Assembly (NCBI RefSeq): GCF_900112475.1
Contig: NZ_FOLW01000002.1
Span: forward strand, 367,584-431,583
Reading direction: 5' to 3'
Length of the DNA stretch: 64,000 bases
Source: Pragia fontium DSM 5563 = ATCC 49100
Lineage (GTDB): Bacteria > Pseudomonadota > Gammaproteobacteria > Enterobacterales > Enterobacteriaceae
Shown here: piece after piece, positions 30,706-39,413 of the stretch
Layout of the letters: each line of letters begins with the position of its first letter
How positions within the stretch are numbered: the first letter of the stretch is position 1
Position numbers and translations under genes: made by a program
Notes under the pieces: generated by a model
What the model saw: only the letters and a program-made list of their open reading frames with translations
What the model was told of the DNA's origin: nothing
Databases searched by the model: none

Positions 30706-31113
30706 ATGAAAAAAATAATTTTAGCGGTAGCTGTTTTGATTCTCGCAGGATGCGCACGACCTTATGGGCCAGCTGAAATAGTATTAAATCAGCAATTAGT
30801 CACTCCAAATCCTACAGAACAACAAACTAAGATAACGGTGACGCGTTTAAAGCAGTTTAGTGGCAATACATCGGGGGGGAATTGTAAGTTTCTCATAAAC
30901 ATTGATAAAACTGACGTTGCCTTACTTCGACAGAATCAGTTTATTACCGTCTATCTAAAAAATGGGCCTCATAAATTGAGAGTCAGTAATGAGTGCAGTA
31001 CTTTCGATTTAGGAATGAGAAAAACGTTAGATATCAGTGCCGACGGAACTCCGCAGGAATATGTCACAGAGGTTGGCGTCTGGAGACAATATAGGATGTG
31101 GCGAACGAAATAG
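30706..31113 (+). CDS. Small outer-membrane-type lipoprotein, function unknown
   Basis: A 135-residue protein with a lipoprotein signal: MKKIILAVAVLILAGC, lipobox LAGC, lipidated Cys16. Residues +2/+3 (Ala-Arg) give no inner-membrane retention signal, so outer-membrane sorting is likely. The mature part is beta-rich, with two further cysteines (NCKF, NECST) that could form a disulphide. It is monocistronic, with a good terminator. The family is not identified here. Confidence 0.8.
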   Translation: MKKIILAVAVLILAGCARPYGPAEIVLNQQLVTPNPTEQQTKITVTRLKQFSGNTSGGNCKFLINIDKTDVALLRQNQFITVYLKNGPHKLRVSNECSTFDLGMRKTLDISADGTPQEYVTEVGVWRQYRMWRTK

Positions 31114-31134
31114 TTCTATTTGTTTAAATAACTA

Positions 31135-31156
31135 AACCTCCTTCAGGAGGTTTTTT
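31135..31156 (+). terminator. Terminator of the lipoprotein gene
   Basis: AACCTCC-TTCA-GGAGGTT followed by six T is a textbook intrinsic terminator. Confidence 0.92.
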
Positions 31157-31191
31157 GTTGCATTAATATACTAACAATATACTAATTCACC

Positions 31192-31224
31192 AAAACGAAA
31201 ACGGGCTAGCCTAAGCTAACCCGT
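31192..31224 (-). terminator. Terminator of tRNA-Ser
   Basis: Read on the minus strand, ACGGGTTAGC pairs with GCTAGCCCGT around TTAG and is followed by TTTCGTTTT, ten bases past the tRNA 3' end. Confidence 0.8.
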
Positions 31225-31233
31225 TGAATTTGA

Positions 31234-31321
31234 TGGCGGAGGAGGAGAGATTCGAACTCTCGGATGGTTGCCCATCGGCGGTTTTCAAGACCGCTGCCTT
31301 CAGCCACTCGGCCACCCCTCC
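31234..31321 (-). tRNA. serT: tRNA-Ser (anticodon UGA)
   Basis: An 88-nt class II tRNA with encoded CCA. The acceptor stem starts GGAGGGG; the D-arm has GGCCGAGTGG; the anticodon loop CTTGAAA gives UGA; a long variable arm follows; and the T-loop is GTTCGAATC. It matches E. coli serT in type and sits near tusE and hspQ, as there. Confidence 0.96.
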
Positions 31322-31333
31322 GCAATGGCGTGC

Positions 31334-31363
31334 AATATAGAACAGCTTGAGGGACCTTGTAAA
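31334..31363 (-). promoter_or_regulatory. Sigma70 promoter of tRNA-Ser
   Basis: On the minus strand TTTACA and TATATT are separated by 18 bases and followed by a GC-rich discriminator (GCACGCC), typical of stable RNA promoters. The tRNA starts about a dozen bases on. Confidence 0.6.
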
Positions 31364-31536
31364 GAGGATAATTCATTTAATTCAATCGTTCGGCTGAAAA
31401 AACATCAAAAACGCTATTTTTTGACTGAATTTCCATCATCCATGCCTTTTATCGACTGTTTGATTTTATTACAGGGGAACCTCTGAGGAATTTTTTCGGT
31501 TACAATAAGCCAAATTATTTCTAGTACTGAGGTTGT

Positions 31537-31866
31537 ATGTTCGAGTTTGAAGGGCGTCCTATAGAAACCGATGCTCAAGGGTATCTGATGAATAGCAATG
31601 ACTGGTGTGAGCCGATGGCGGTTATTTTGGCTCAGCAGGAAGGTATCGAGTTGACGGAGGAACACTGGCAGGTTATTCGTTTTGTTCGTGAGTTTTATCA
31701 GGAGTTCAACACCTCTCCGGCGATACGTATGCTGGTAAAGGCCATGACGCAAAAATATGGTGAGGAAAAGGGGAACAGCCGCTATTTGTATCGTCTTTTT
31801 GTTAAGGGGCCAGCAAAGCAGGCAACAAAGATTGCAGGCTTACCTAAGCCGGTAAAATGCATTTAA
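31537..31866 (+). CDS. tusE: Sulfurtransferase TusE
   Basis: TusE takes persulphide sulphur from the TusBCD complex and hands it to MnmA for 2-thiolation of tRNA wobble uridine. The 109-residue protein belongs to the DsrC/TusE family. It contains the conserved [22 protein letters not shown] helix-turn region, and the active cysteine is the penultimate residue, C108 (PVKCI). Its partner MnmA is encoded at 54732-55835 in the same window. The neighbourhood (tRNA-Ser, hspQ) is as in E. coli. Confidence 0.95.
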   Translation: MFEFEGRPIETDAQGYLMNSNDWCEPMAVILAQQEGIELTEEHWQVIRFVREFYQEFNTSPAIRMLVKAMTQKYGEEKGNSRYLYRLFVKGPAKQATKIAGLPKPVKCI

Positions 31867-31919
31867 AGTGTAAAGTTAAGTCAGATTGAGTAATAAACCG
31901 CACGAATAGCACAATTTGT

Positions 31920-31947
31920 CTTGAAAAATAGCGAGTCCCCCTCATAT
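31920..31947 (+). promoter_or_regulatory. Sigma32 heat-shock promoter of hspQ
   Basis: CTTGAAA at 31920-31926 and a CCTCATAT-type -10 box (inside CCCCCTCATAT) about 12 bases further match the heat-shock sigma consensus. The gene downstream is the heat-shock gene hspQ. Confidence 0.65.
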
Positions 31948-31985
31948 TTAAGGAGAAGGCAGAGCCTGAATATGAGGAGGATATG

Positions 31986-32303
31986 ATGATTACCAGTAAA
32001 TTTACTATTGGTCAGCAAGTTAGACATAGGTTATTGGGTAATTTAGGCGTGATTATTGATATTGATGCTGAATATTCCCTTGATCAACCAGTTTCTGATG
32101 AGATGGCTGCTGACGATACCCTAAAAAATGCGCCCTGGTATCATGTTGTAATGGAAGATGCCGAGGGTCAGCCTGTTCACACTTATTTAGCTGAGATACA
32201 GTTGGCTCAGGAAGAAGATGATACTCATCCTGAACAGCCATCCCTTGATGAGCTTGCCGCTTCAATCAGGCATCAATTGCAAGCGCCCAGACTTAGAAAT
32301 TGA
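31986..32303 (+). CDS. hspQ: Heat shock protein HspQ
   Basis: HspQ is a small heat-shock-induced protein that modulates protein degradation (a Lon specificity factor) and binds hemimethylated oriC DNA (YccV). The 105-residue product matches E. coli HspQ nearly residue by residue ([51 protein letters not shown]). Two ATGs in tandem occur at 31983 and 31986. The second fits the family N-terminus and the spacing from GAGGAGG (31974-31980). Confidence 0.93.
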   Translation: MITSKFTIGQQVRHRLLGNLGVIIDIDAEYSLDQPVSDEMAADDTLKNAPWYHVVMEDAEGQPVHTYLAEIQLAQEEDDTHPEQPSLDELAASIRHQLQAPRLRN

Positions 32304-32312
32304 TCTCATTGA

Positions 32313-32350
32313 CAGGCCATTTTTGTTTAAGGTGGCCTGCCTAATTTTTT
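32313..32350 (+). terminator. Terminator of hspQ
   Basis: CAGGCCA pairs with TGGCCTG around a 13-base loop, and a T tract (CCTAATTTTTT) follows. Confidence 0.75.
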
Positions 32351-32422
32351 AAATAATTTGTTGCGTATTGAGTAATTCAGAAATACCGATAGGTAGTTTG
32401 GCTGTAAAAAGGCAAAAAAATA

Positions 32423-32461
32423 GCCGTGAAACCCAAATATGTGTGGAGTCGGTTTCACGGC
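32423..32461 (-). terminator. Perfect 11-bp hairpin with T tract on the minus strand
   Basis: GCCGTGAAACC and GGTTTCACGGC form an 11-bp perfect stem with a 17-base loop. On the minus strand the stem is followed by TATTTTTTTGCC, a good terminator tail. No minus-strand gene is visible upstream of it. Confidence 0.6.
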
Positions 32462-32564
32462 AAACCAAAAACAATTAAGTTATAACTGATAAAACGCTTA
32501 GGTAATTATCACCGAGATTTGTCACCTAAAACAAGCTGGTAATATCACTAGTTTTTTATAGGGG

Positions 32565-32611
32565 ATTTCGTACAGAAATAAACCAGAATCCAGATGGTTT
32601 CTGTACGAAAT
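32565..32611. repeat. Perfect 14-bp inverted repeat
   Basis: ATTTCGTACAGAAA and its exact complement are separated by 19 bases that can add CCA/TGG pairs. A T-rich stretch (TTATTTTTTG) starts nine bases past it on the plus strand. It may be a terminator, a protein-binding palindrome or part of a small RNA. Confidence 0.6.
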
Positions 32612-33754
32612 CGATCTGTTATTTTTTGTTTTCACTTATTATACAATGTGTTATCCATTCTCAAGAAACTTCCCTTTAAAATAACAGAACGACTGTTTAT
32701 TTTTTTACTATCTTTCCATAAGAGAGTTGTTCTGTAATTTTACCCTCTAGTTATTTGTGTTGGTATTGTTCTTATATAACTTATCTTCTAAGTCAATCTT
32801 GTTTAAGAGACTCTGATGTTTTTATTTGGCGATCACCGATAGCTTATGAATTTAAGGCTATGGTCTAAAACCTATTCGACTAAAACCAGCTGTTTTTATG
32901 TCGATATAGATTGGAATATACGCAATCCATAAGCTTACATGATAATGATAGCTACCAGGAGTGGGAGTTATCGTTACCTATCTATGAAAGTAATATCAAA
33001 TTCTCATATTAAACGCTTTTTCTGTTATTTAGCTAATAGTGGGGGAGGGGTTTTATTAACGTTTTTCTTTAAGAGAATTGACCTTGCTAGATGCAGAACT
33101 ATCTATTTCTATGGCGTGTTTTTTGAATTTTTTAATTCATAAATCCAAAAATAGGCAGAATAACATCATGCAAATTATTATAATTACATTATTAATTTTG
33201 TTAATTATGCTGCGATTTAGCTTTTTTTTAACAATAAACATATGTTTTGTATCTATATGATTCTAAGTAATTAAAGTCTGAACGGCATAAGTATCTTTAC
33301 AAAAAAAACTTTAAAAAAATATTAATCAATTGATTTTTAAAGTGTTTTTTTGTTAAGAAACTGGTTGTTAATGATGTAATTCTAACTTATTGATATATTT
33401 AATTAATATCTTTGCTTTTGTAAAATCAAGCAAAATTAAATCCATCTTATTACATGTAATTAATATTTAATGAATTATTTATCATTTGATTGTGTGTTTT
33501 TTTTATTCTTTTTAGGTGAAAATATGTCTGCAAACTTATATTGTTCATTTTAGATTTAAAATTCAATTTAATATCTTTTAACGGAGTTGGGACGATATAT
33601 CTATATTATTAATAGGAGTGGCTAGTTCTATATTGACCGAATATATCTATTTACGAAGGTGTGTTTTATTAAGCATTCCGCCGTATGTGGTTAGGCGATA
33701 ACTTTCAATCGGTCTGATATTAGCGTCTGGTACTCAATAGTTTAGAGAATTACC
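32612..33754. other. AT-rich gene desert
   Basis: About 1.1 kb with low G+C. Short open frames (32939-33142, 33078-33260) show no family features or ribosome sites. The leader of the methyltransferase gene lies at the right end. Confidence 0.55.
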
Positions 33755-34417
33755 ATGATTGATTTTTCAAACACAGAATATTTACAGCAGATAAATGTTC
33801 TGCGTTCAAAACCTAAACATTTTTTAAAAGATATTGGTGATCAGTGGCGTACACCTGATGCGCTGTTTTGGGGGATTAACGAGCTATATGGCCCGTTGGT
33901 TCTTGACTTGTTTAGCGATGGCGAAAACAGCAAGTGCCCGAATTTTTACACGGCAGCAGAAAATGCATTAACCAAAAGCTGGTCTGAGCGGCTATCGGAA
34001 CTTAAAGGGGCGGCATTTGCTAATCCTCCTTATTCCAGAGCTAAAAAACATAACGGTCATTATCTTACTGGTATGGCGCATATTATGCGTCATACTATCG
34101 CGCAACGAGAGTTGGGAGGGCGTTATGTTTATTTGGTTAAGGTTGCTACCGCTGAAGAATGGTGGCCAGAAGAGAATGCGGATCACATTGCGTTTATTCG
34201 CGGCCGGATCCCTTTTCATGTTCCTAAATGGTTTGTCGCTGCCAATAAACAGCAGGAAGTCACAACGGCCTCTTTTGGCGTTGCAATTTTGATTTTTGAC
34301 AAAACATGGAAAGGTTCACAGATTAGTTATATTGGTCGCGATGAATTATTAAATCTGGGGAATCGGGTAATGGATAGGATGAAGACTGGCGCTAAAAATA
34401 TCATCATTGCAGCCTGA
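33755..34417 (+). CDS. Orphan phage-type DNA N6-adenine methyltransferase
   Basis: A 220-residue member of the phage N-6-adenine methyltransferase (Dam) family. Order of motifs: QWRTPDALFWGINELYG (31-47), the entry signature of this family; LVLDLFSDGENSKCP (48-62), the AdoMet-site strand; AFANPPYSR with the catalytic NPPY at 90-93; then YVYLVKVATAEEWW. Such genes are normally found in prophages, but no phage gene, restriction enzyme or integrase is nearby. It stands alone in AT-rich DNA, which suggests horizontal acquisition or a prophage relic. The recognition site cannot be read from sequence (GATC is common for the family). Confidence 0.87.
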   Translation: MIDFSNTEYLQQINVLRSKPKHFLKDIGDQWRTPDALFWGINELYGPLVLDLFSDGENSKCPNFYTAAENALTKSWSERLSELKGAAFANPPYSRAKKHNGHYLTGMAHIMRHTIAQRELGGRYVYLVKVATAEEWWPEENADHIAFIRGRIPFHVPKWFVAANKQQEVTTASFGVAILIFDKTWKGSQISYIGRDELLNLGNRVMDRMKTGAKNIIIAA

Positions 34418-34422
34418 AAGCG

Positions 34423-34456
34423 GGATGACATAACTGAGTAATATATTATGTCATCC
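34423..34456. terminator. Convergent hairpin, methyltransferase / ydhR
   Basis: An 11-bp perfect inverted repeat (GGATGACATAA / TTATGTCATCC) with a 12-base loop lies between two convergent genes. Confidence 0.65.
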
Positions 34457-34463
34457 TGGCGGG

Positions 34464-34772
34464 CTAGCTGATGTGTCCGCGGGTAATTTTAGTTAATGGC
34501 AGATTGATATCAAAGATTTTACCGTTTGCATTTTTAACACCAAATGACGCTATACGTTTTTGATGCATTTCCCAGTAACGTTCAGCCGATGCGCGATCGG
34601 TAAACAGATAAATACCACCGGCTTCTTCTGTTTGTAGATTTTCGGTCCAGATTTTTGAAATAAAACCGGGTTCTTGAGTAATGCTTTCAGCAAGACCGAT
34701 TGCACTTTTGGATAAGTTTTCACCTAGCATTTCAGCGGGCATACTGAAATCGACCTGAAGTAAAACAGCCAT
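34464..34772 (-). CDS. ydhR: YdhR-type monooxygenase-fold protein
   Basis: A 102-residue dimeric alpha/beta-barrel protein matching E. coli YdhR (MAVLLQVDF; GLAESITQEPGFISKIWTEN; EAGGIYLFTDRASAERY; KIFDINLPLTKI). Relatives are putative small monooxygenases; the substrate is unknown. The ATG at 34770-34772 follows AGGAG and fits the family; the open frame extends upstream to 34838 without support. It stands alone. Confidence 0.88.
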   Translation of the reverse strand: MAVLLQVDFSMPAEMLGENLSKSAIGLAESITQEPGFISKIWTENLQTEEAGGIYLFTDRASAERYWEMHQKRIASFGVKNANGKIFDINLPLTKITRGHIS

Positions 34773-35654
34773 GAATATCTCCTGATTATTTAGTAGGTAG
34801 TTAAATATTAGTAGATATATAAAGTTGTTATGAATCAATAAGATTTTCCCTATCTATAAAATAGTTAAATATTTTCAATTAGTTGGGTTTATTTGGTCGA
34901 TGCTGGTCTGAGAAGTAGCAAATCAATTGAAACCAGCAAAGCTAGTGTCCTTAATGCGTTGACTTATCATTTGTGGATTAAGAGGGGGATCAGAGTGAAC
35001 GCGATAAAATCATCAGGGATGATTTTTACCTGAGTACTTTGCCGTTAACTTTGATTCGATGGTTTTTTAAATCTGTTCACAGATTGGCAGTGGGTATTTT
35101 TTTATGATTGATGGTTTATTGATCGCTTTTTAAATAATAATTAATAAATCAATATGATATGGTGTAGGTGATAAAACGTAGTATTTAAACATTTGGTCGG
35201 TGCTCTCTTTTCTAAAATGTGAATATTTATTTCATTAACAGGCTATTTATTTCCCTGCTAATTAATAAGACGTCAATGTTATTTTTTTGGGGATTTTAGA
35301 GGTGCGAATAAGATTTTAAACCGGCAATGGAACCACCTGATATCATAGAGTATTAGTTTGATTAATTTAGATATTACACAATCATTACAGACGGATAATT
35401 GTATTTTTGATATTATCAGGAAGGTAATAACTGGGTACGACATCTTTTCATTGAGTTTAAAAGAAAGATATGTAAACCTAAGCCGCATTGCGTACATTTG
35501 AATTATGTTTAAAGGATGATTTGTTGCCAAAAAAATCCTTAAAGTATAAGAGTATTTTTTTGATTATTGTCAATGAGTTAAACTTTTTTTATGATGGATC
35601 GAACTACGATTAAAAGTATCGCGATCAAATTCTTTTTTGTTTGGAGACTTTCTG
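34773..35654. other. Long AT-rich spacer upstream of uvrY
   Basis: About 880 bases without a convincing gene. A minus-strand open frame at 35279-35530 has no ribosome site and a composition like the spacer. The promoters of ydhR and uvrY must lie here. Confidence 0.5.
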
Positions 35655-36311
35655 TTGATAAGCGTTCTTCTTGTTGATGACCACGAATTGGTGCGCGCAG
35701 GGATTCGACGCATTTTGGAAGATATTAAAGGAATAAAAGTTGTTGGTGAGGCCCAAACGGGTGAGGATGCCGTAAAGTGGTGCCGTTCTAATAGTGTTGA
35801 TATCGTGTTAATGGATATGAATATGCCAGGTATCGGTGGTCTGGAAGCGACACGTAAAATTTTACGTTATTCTCCAGATATTAAAGTGATTATCCTGACC
35901 ATTCATACCGAAAACCCTTTGCCGGCAAAGGTTATGCAAGCAGGGGCATCAGGTTATCTGAGTAAAGGTGCAACACCTCAGGAAGTGATTAGTGCGATCC
36001 GTGCTATTGCTTCTGGTCAACGTTATATTGGCGCTGAGATTGCTCGCCAAATGGCGCTTAGCCAATTAGAACCAGAGGCAGATACGCCATTATCCAGCTT
36101 ATCTGAGCGTGAGCTTCAGATTATGATGATGATTACTAAAGGCTTAAAGGTTAATGAAATTGCGGAGACGCTGAATCTTAGCCCGAAAACGGTGAATAGC
36201 TATCGCTATAGGATGTTTAGCAAATTGAATATTAGTGGAGATGTTGAACTGACGCATCTTGCTATACGTCATGGTATTGTGACTTCAGAGAAATTGTTAA
36301 ATAGTGACTGA
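35655..36311 (+). CDS. uvrY: Response regulator UvrY
   Basis: UvrY is the response regulator of the BarA-UvrY (GacS-GacA) system that activates CsrB/CsrC small RNAs and thereby relieves CsrA repression of carbon storage and biofilm genes. The 218-residue protein has a receiver domain with [19 protein letters not shown] and phospho-acceptor D54, and a LuxR-type helix-turn-helix (about 147-205, [15 protein letters not shown]... [12 protein letters not shown]). The start is TTG at 35655, as in E. coli, with GGAG eight bases upstream. It overlaps uvrC by eight bases. Confidence 0.95.
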   Translation: MISVLLVDDHELVRAGIRRILEDIKGIKVVGEAQTGEDAVKWCRSNSVDIVLMDMNMPGIGGLEATRKILRYSPDIKVIILTIHTENPLPAKVMQAGASGYLSKGATPQEVISAIRAIASGQRYIGAEIARQMALSQLEPEADTPLSSLSERELQIMMMITKGLKVNEIAETLNLSPKTVNSYRYRMFSKLNISGDVELTHLAIRHGIVTSEKLLNSD

Positions 36312-38136
36312 CGGTTTTGATAGTAAAGCTTTTTTAAAATATGTAACTAATGAGCCAGGGGTTTATCGTATGTACGATATCTCTGGCGTTGTTATTTATG
36401 TAGGGAAGGCAAAAGATCTCAAAAAAAGATTATCCAGCTACTTCCGCATAAACGTAAGCAGCCGCAAAACGGAAGCGTTGGTTAAAAGTATTGCCAACAT
36501 TGATGTCACCGTTACCCATACCGAAACAGAAGCTTTATTGCTTGAGCATAACTACATCAAACTGTATCAGCCTCGATACAACGTTCTGTTACGTGATGAC
36601 AAATCTTACCCACTCATCTTTCTTAGTTCTGATAAACATCCGCGATTGAAAATACACCGGGGAGCAAAGCACGCGAAAGGGGAGTATTTTGGGCCATTTC
36701 CTAATTCAGGTGCCGTTCGTGAAACGTTAGCACTGCTACAAAAACTTTTCCCTATCCGCCAATGTGAAGATAGCGTCTACCGCAATCGCTCACGTCCTTG
36801 TTTGCAATATCAAATTGGACGTTGTTTAGGCCCTTGTGTTGCCGGACTGGTGAGTGACGAAGAGTATCAAAAGCAGGTTAACTACGTTCGCTTATTCCTT
36901 GAAGGTAAAGATCAGCAGGTACTTAACCAATTAATTACCAGTATGGAACAAGCCAGCCAATCCCTTAATTTTGAAGAGGCGGCTCGCATTCGCGATCAGA
37001 TTCAGGCTATTCGACGCGTGACTGAAAAGCAGTTTGTCTCAGGGGACAGTGATGATTTAGATGTTATCGGTGTTTCTTATGAGTCGGGTATGGCCTGCAT
37101 GCACGTGCTGTTTCTCCGTCAAGGGAAGGTGTTGGGCAGCCGTAGTTATTATCCAAAAATTCCTAAAGGTACTGATCTGGATGAACTGGTTCAAACCTTT
37201 GTTGGGCAGTTTTATTTACAGGGTAGTCAGTCAAGGTCTTTACCCGGAGAAATTTTGCTCGACTTTTCTTTACCGGATAAAAGCGCACTTGAAGACACGC
37301 TATCTGAAGTTGCCGGGCGTAGAATCCAAATACAAAGTAAACCTCGTGGGGATCGTGCTCGCTACTTGAAACTAGCACGTACCAATGCCCAGATTGCGTT
37401 GAAAACCAAAATTTCACAACAGTCCACGATTCATCAGCGTATGGCATCGTTGGCCGAAGTGTTAGGTTTGCCGCAGATCAATCGCATGGAATGCTTTGAT
37501 ATTAGCCATACCATGGGGGAAGAGACCGTTGCTTCTTGTGTGGTGTTCGATAGCAACGGCCCTCTGCGTTCTGAGTACCGCCGCTATAATATTACCGGTA
37601 TTACCCCCGGCGATGACTATGCCGCAATGGCGCAGGTGTTGAAACGTCGTTACGGTAAGGCATTGTCGGATGAAAAAATTCCCGACATCATTTTTATTGA
37701 CGGTGGTAAAGGGCAGTTAGGTCAGGCATTTGATGTTTTTGAGCAACTTGACGTGAGTTGGGATAAAACAAAACCATTGCTGATTGGTATTGCCAAGGGC
37801 AGCGATCGAAAAGCTGGCTTGGAAACGCTGTTTTTTGTGGCGGAAGGCGAGGGGACCTCTTTGCCTCCTGACTCACCGGCATTACACGTGATTCAGCATA
37901 TTCGTGATGATTCACATAATCATGCGATATCAGGCCACCGTCAGCGCCGAGCAAAAGTAAGAAATACCAGTGCCTTGGAACATATTGAAGGCGTTGGCCC
38001 TAAACGTCGTCAGATGTTGCTAAAATATATGGGCGGATTACAACCATTATTGAATGCGACTGTCGATGAGATCGCAAAAATACCGGGAATTTCACAATCT
38101 TTAGCAGAAAAGATACACAATGCATTGAAACACTGA
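36304..38136 (+). CDS. uvrC: Excinuclease ABC subunit C
   Basis: UvrC makes both incisions in nucleotide excision repair. The 610-residue protein shows the GIY-YIG nuclease (about 14-95, EPGVYRMYD and [14 protein letters not shown]), a UVR segment (about 205-240, [11 protein letters not shown]), the RNase H-like 5' nuclease domain (about 380-540, [26 protein letters not shown]), and a C-terminal double helix-hairpin-helix ([18 protein letters not shown]). It starts with GTG inside the end of uvrY, and pgsA follows 62 bases on; the trio is conserved in enterobacteria. Confidence 0.97.
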   Translation: MTDGFDSKAFLKYVTNEPGVYRMYDISGVVIYVGKAKDLKKRLSSYFRINVSSRKTEALVKSIANIDVTVTHTETEALLLEHNYIKLYQPRYNVLLRDDKSYPLIFLSSDKHPRLKIHRGAKHAKGEYFGPFPNSGAVRETLALLQKLFPIRQCEDSVYRNRSRPCLQYQIGRCLGPCVAGLVSDEEYQKQVNYVRLFLEGKDQQVLNQLITSMEQASQSLNFEEAARIRDQIQAIRRVTEKQFVSGDSDDLDVIGVSYESGMACMHVLFLRQGKVLGSRSYYPKIPKGTDLDELVQTFVGQFYLQGSQSRSLPGEILLDFSLPDKSALEDTLSEVAGRRIQIQSKPRGDRARYLKLARTNAQIALKTKISQQSTIHQRMASLAEVLGLPQINRMECFDISHTMGEETVASCVVFDSNGPLRSEYRRYNITGITPGDDYAAMAQVLKRRYGKALSDEKIPDIIFIDGGKGQLGQAFDVFEQLDVSWDKTKPLLIGIAKGSDRKAGLETLFFVAEGEGTSLPPDSPALHVIQHIRDDSHNHAISGHRQRRAKVRNTSALEHIEGVGPKRRQMLLKYMGGLQPLLNATVDEIAKIPGISQSLAEKIHNALKH

Positions 38137-38198
38137 GGACTATGTAGCAACATATACATAAGCCACCCTTTATTTGAGCAATAGAGCACCCGAGTACT

Positions 38199-38747
38199 AT
38201 GCAATTTAACATACCCACTCTGCTTACGCTTTTCCGTATTATTTTGATTCCATTCTTTGTTGTGGCTTTCTATCTACCCTATCAATGGGCTCCGATGGTT
38301 TGCGCGGCTATTTTTGTGATTGCAGCGGTAACCGACTGGTTTGATGGTTTTCTGGCCAGACGATGGAAGCAAACTACCCGCTTTGGTGCTTTCTTAGACC
38401 CGGTAGCTGATAAGGTCATGGTAGCGACGGCGCTAGTGCTGGTTTCCGAGTATTATCACGTTTGGTGGATCTCTCTACCGGCTGCGACCATGATAGCGCG
38501 TGAAATCATTATCTCTGCCCTGAGAGAATGGATGGCGGAAATTGGTAAGAGAAGTAGCGTTGCCGTTTCCTGGATAGGTAAAGTCAAAACGTCGGCTCAA
38601 ATGCTTTCGTTGGTGGGTTTACTTTGGCATCCCAATGCGATTATTGAGATCCTGGGCTTTGTTTTACTTTATATTGCGGCGATATTAACCTTCTGGTCGA
38701 TGTTCCAGTATTTGAAGGCTTCGCGCAATGATTTGCTGGAACCATAG
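38199..38747 (+). CDS. pgsA: Phosphatidylglycerophosphate synthase
   Basis: PgsA transfers phosphatidyl from CDP-diacylglycerol to glycerol-3-phosphate, the committed step to phosphatidylglycerol. The 182-residue membrane protein has the CDP-alcohol phosphotransferase motif: D46, D49-G50, A53-R54, G63, D67 and D71 (from [11 protein letters not shown] to DPVADK). About four to five hydrophobic segments surround it. It ends the uvrY-uvrC-pgsA series. Confidence 0.96.
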   Translation: MQFNIPTLLTLFRIILIPFFVVAFYLPYQWAPMVCAAIFVIAAVTDWFDGFLARRWKQTTRFGAFLDPVADKVMVATALVLVSEYYHVWWISLPAATMIAREIIISALREWMAEIGKRSSVAVSWIGKVKTSAQMLSLVGLLWHPNAIIEILGFVLLYIAAILTFWSMFQYLKASRNDLLEP

Positions 38748-38797
38748 ACGATACGTCGGAAAAAGCAGCAAACGAACCAAATGTTGTAATAATTCTA

Positions 38798-38825
38798 TTG
38801 ACTCACCTCGTCAGGTAAGTAGAAT
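38798..38825 (+). promoter_or_regulatory. Promoter of the tRNA-Gly-Cys-Leu operon
   Basis: TTGACT (38798-38803) and TAGAAT (38820-38825) are 16 bases apart, followed by a GC-containing discriminator. The tRNA operon begins about 90 bases further, with a small hairpin GGTTC/GAACC just before it. Confidence 0.7.
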
Positions 38826-38915
38826 GCTCAGCATCTGATGACGGACAGACTAGTCAAAAGATAATACAGTTAAATCAGCAGGTTCTAAAATGAACCATGA
38901 TATGATTGTTTAGGC

Positions 38916-38991
<76 letters not shown>

Positions 38992-39025
38992 ATTTAATGT
39001 TCTGATTGAATGTTAATGTTAGTTA

Positions 39026-39099
39026 GGCGCGTTGGCAGAGTGGCCATGCTGCGGATTGCAAATCCGCCTACCTCGGTTCGACTCCGGGACGCGCCTCCA
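39026..39099 (+). tRNA. cysT: tRNA-Cys (anticodon GCA)
   Basis: A 74-nt cloverleaf, GGCGCGT...ACGCGCC-TCCA, anticodon loop TTGCAAA, T-loop GTTCGACTC. Confidence 0.97.
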
Positions 39100-39111
39100 G
39101 TTATTTGTTAT

Positions 39112-39198
39112 GCCCGGGTGGTGGAATCGGTAGACACAAGGGATTTAAAATCCCTCGGCGGCAACGCCGTGCGAGTTCAAGTCTCGCCCCGGGCACCA
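39112..39198 (+). tRNA. leuZ: tRNA-Leu (anticodon UAA)
   Basis: An 87-nt class II tRNA, GCCCGGG...CCCGGGC-ACCA, anticodon loop TTTAAAA, with a long variable arm and T-loop GTTCAAGTC. Confidence 0.97.
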
Positions 39199-39229
39199 TT
39201 ATTATCTTTAGCTGTTTAAGTAATTCATG

Positions 39230-39252
39230 ACTGCCAAAAGGCAGTTTTTTTT
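39230..39252 (+). terminator. Terminator of the tRNA operon
   Basis: ACTGCC-AAAA-GGCAGT followed by a run of eight T about 30 bases after tRNA-Leu. Confidence 0.92.
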
Positions 39253-39413
39253 CGTCTAAAATTTGGCTGTTGCGGTAAATGGTCTCGATATCCATATGAC
39301 CAAACAGCGCTGGCCCACAGGGTTAGCAGGCCAGTTTTAAACGTTGTTATTTATGTCTGGTGAACGGCTTTCTTTTCTATAGTCACCTTGCCTGAGCCGT
39401 GAATAAGGGGAAA

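Noticed and set aside
32939-33260. Two overlapping short open frames in the gene desert
   Set aside because: AT-driven composition, no ribosome sites, no recognisable protein pattern.
35279-35530. 83-codon minus-strand open frame upstream of uvrY
   Set aside because: No ribosome site and spacer-like composition.
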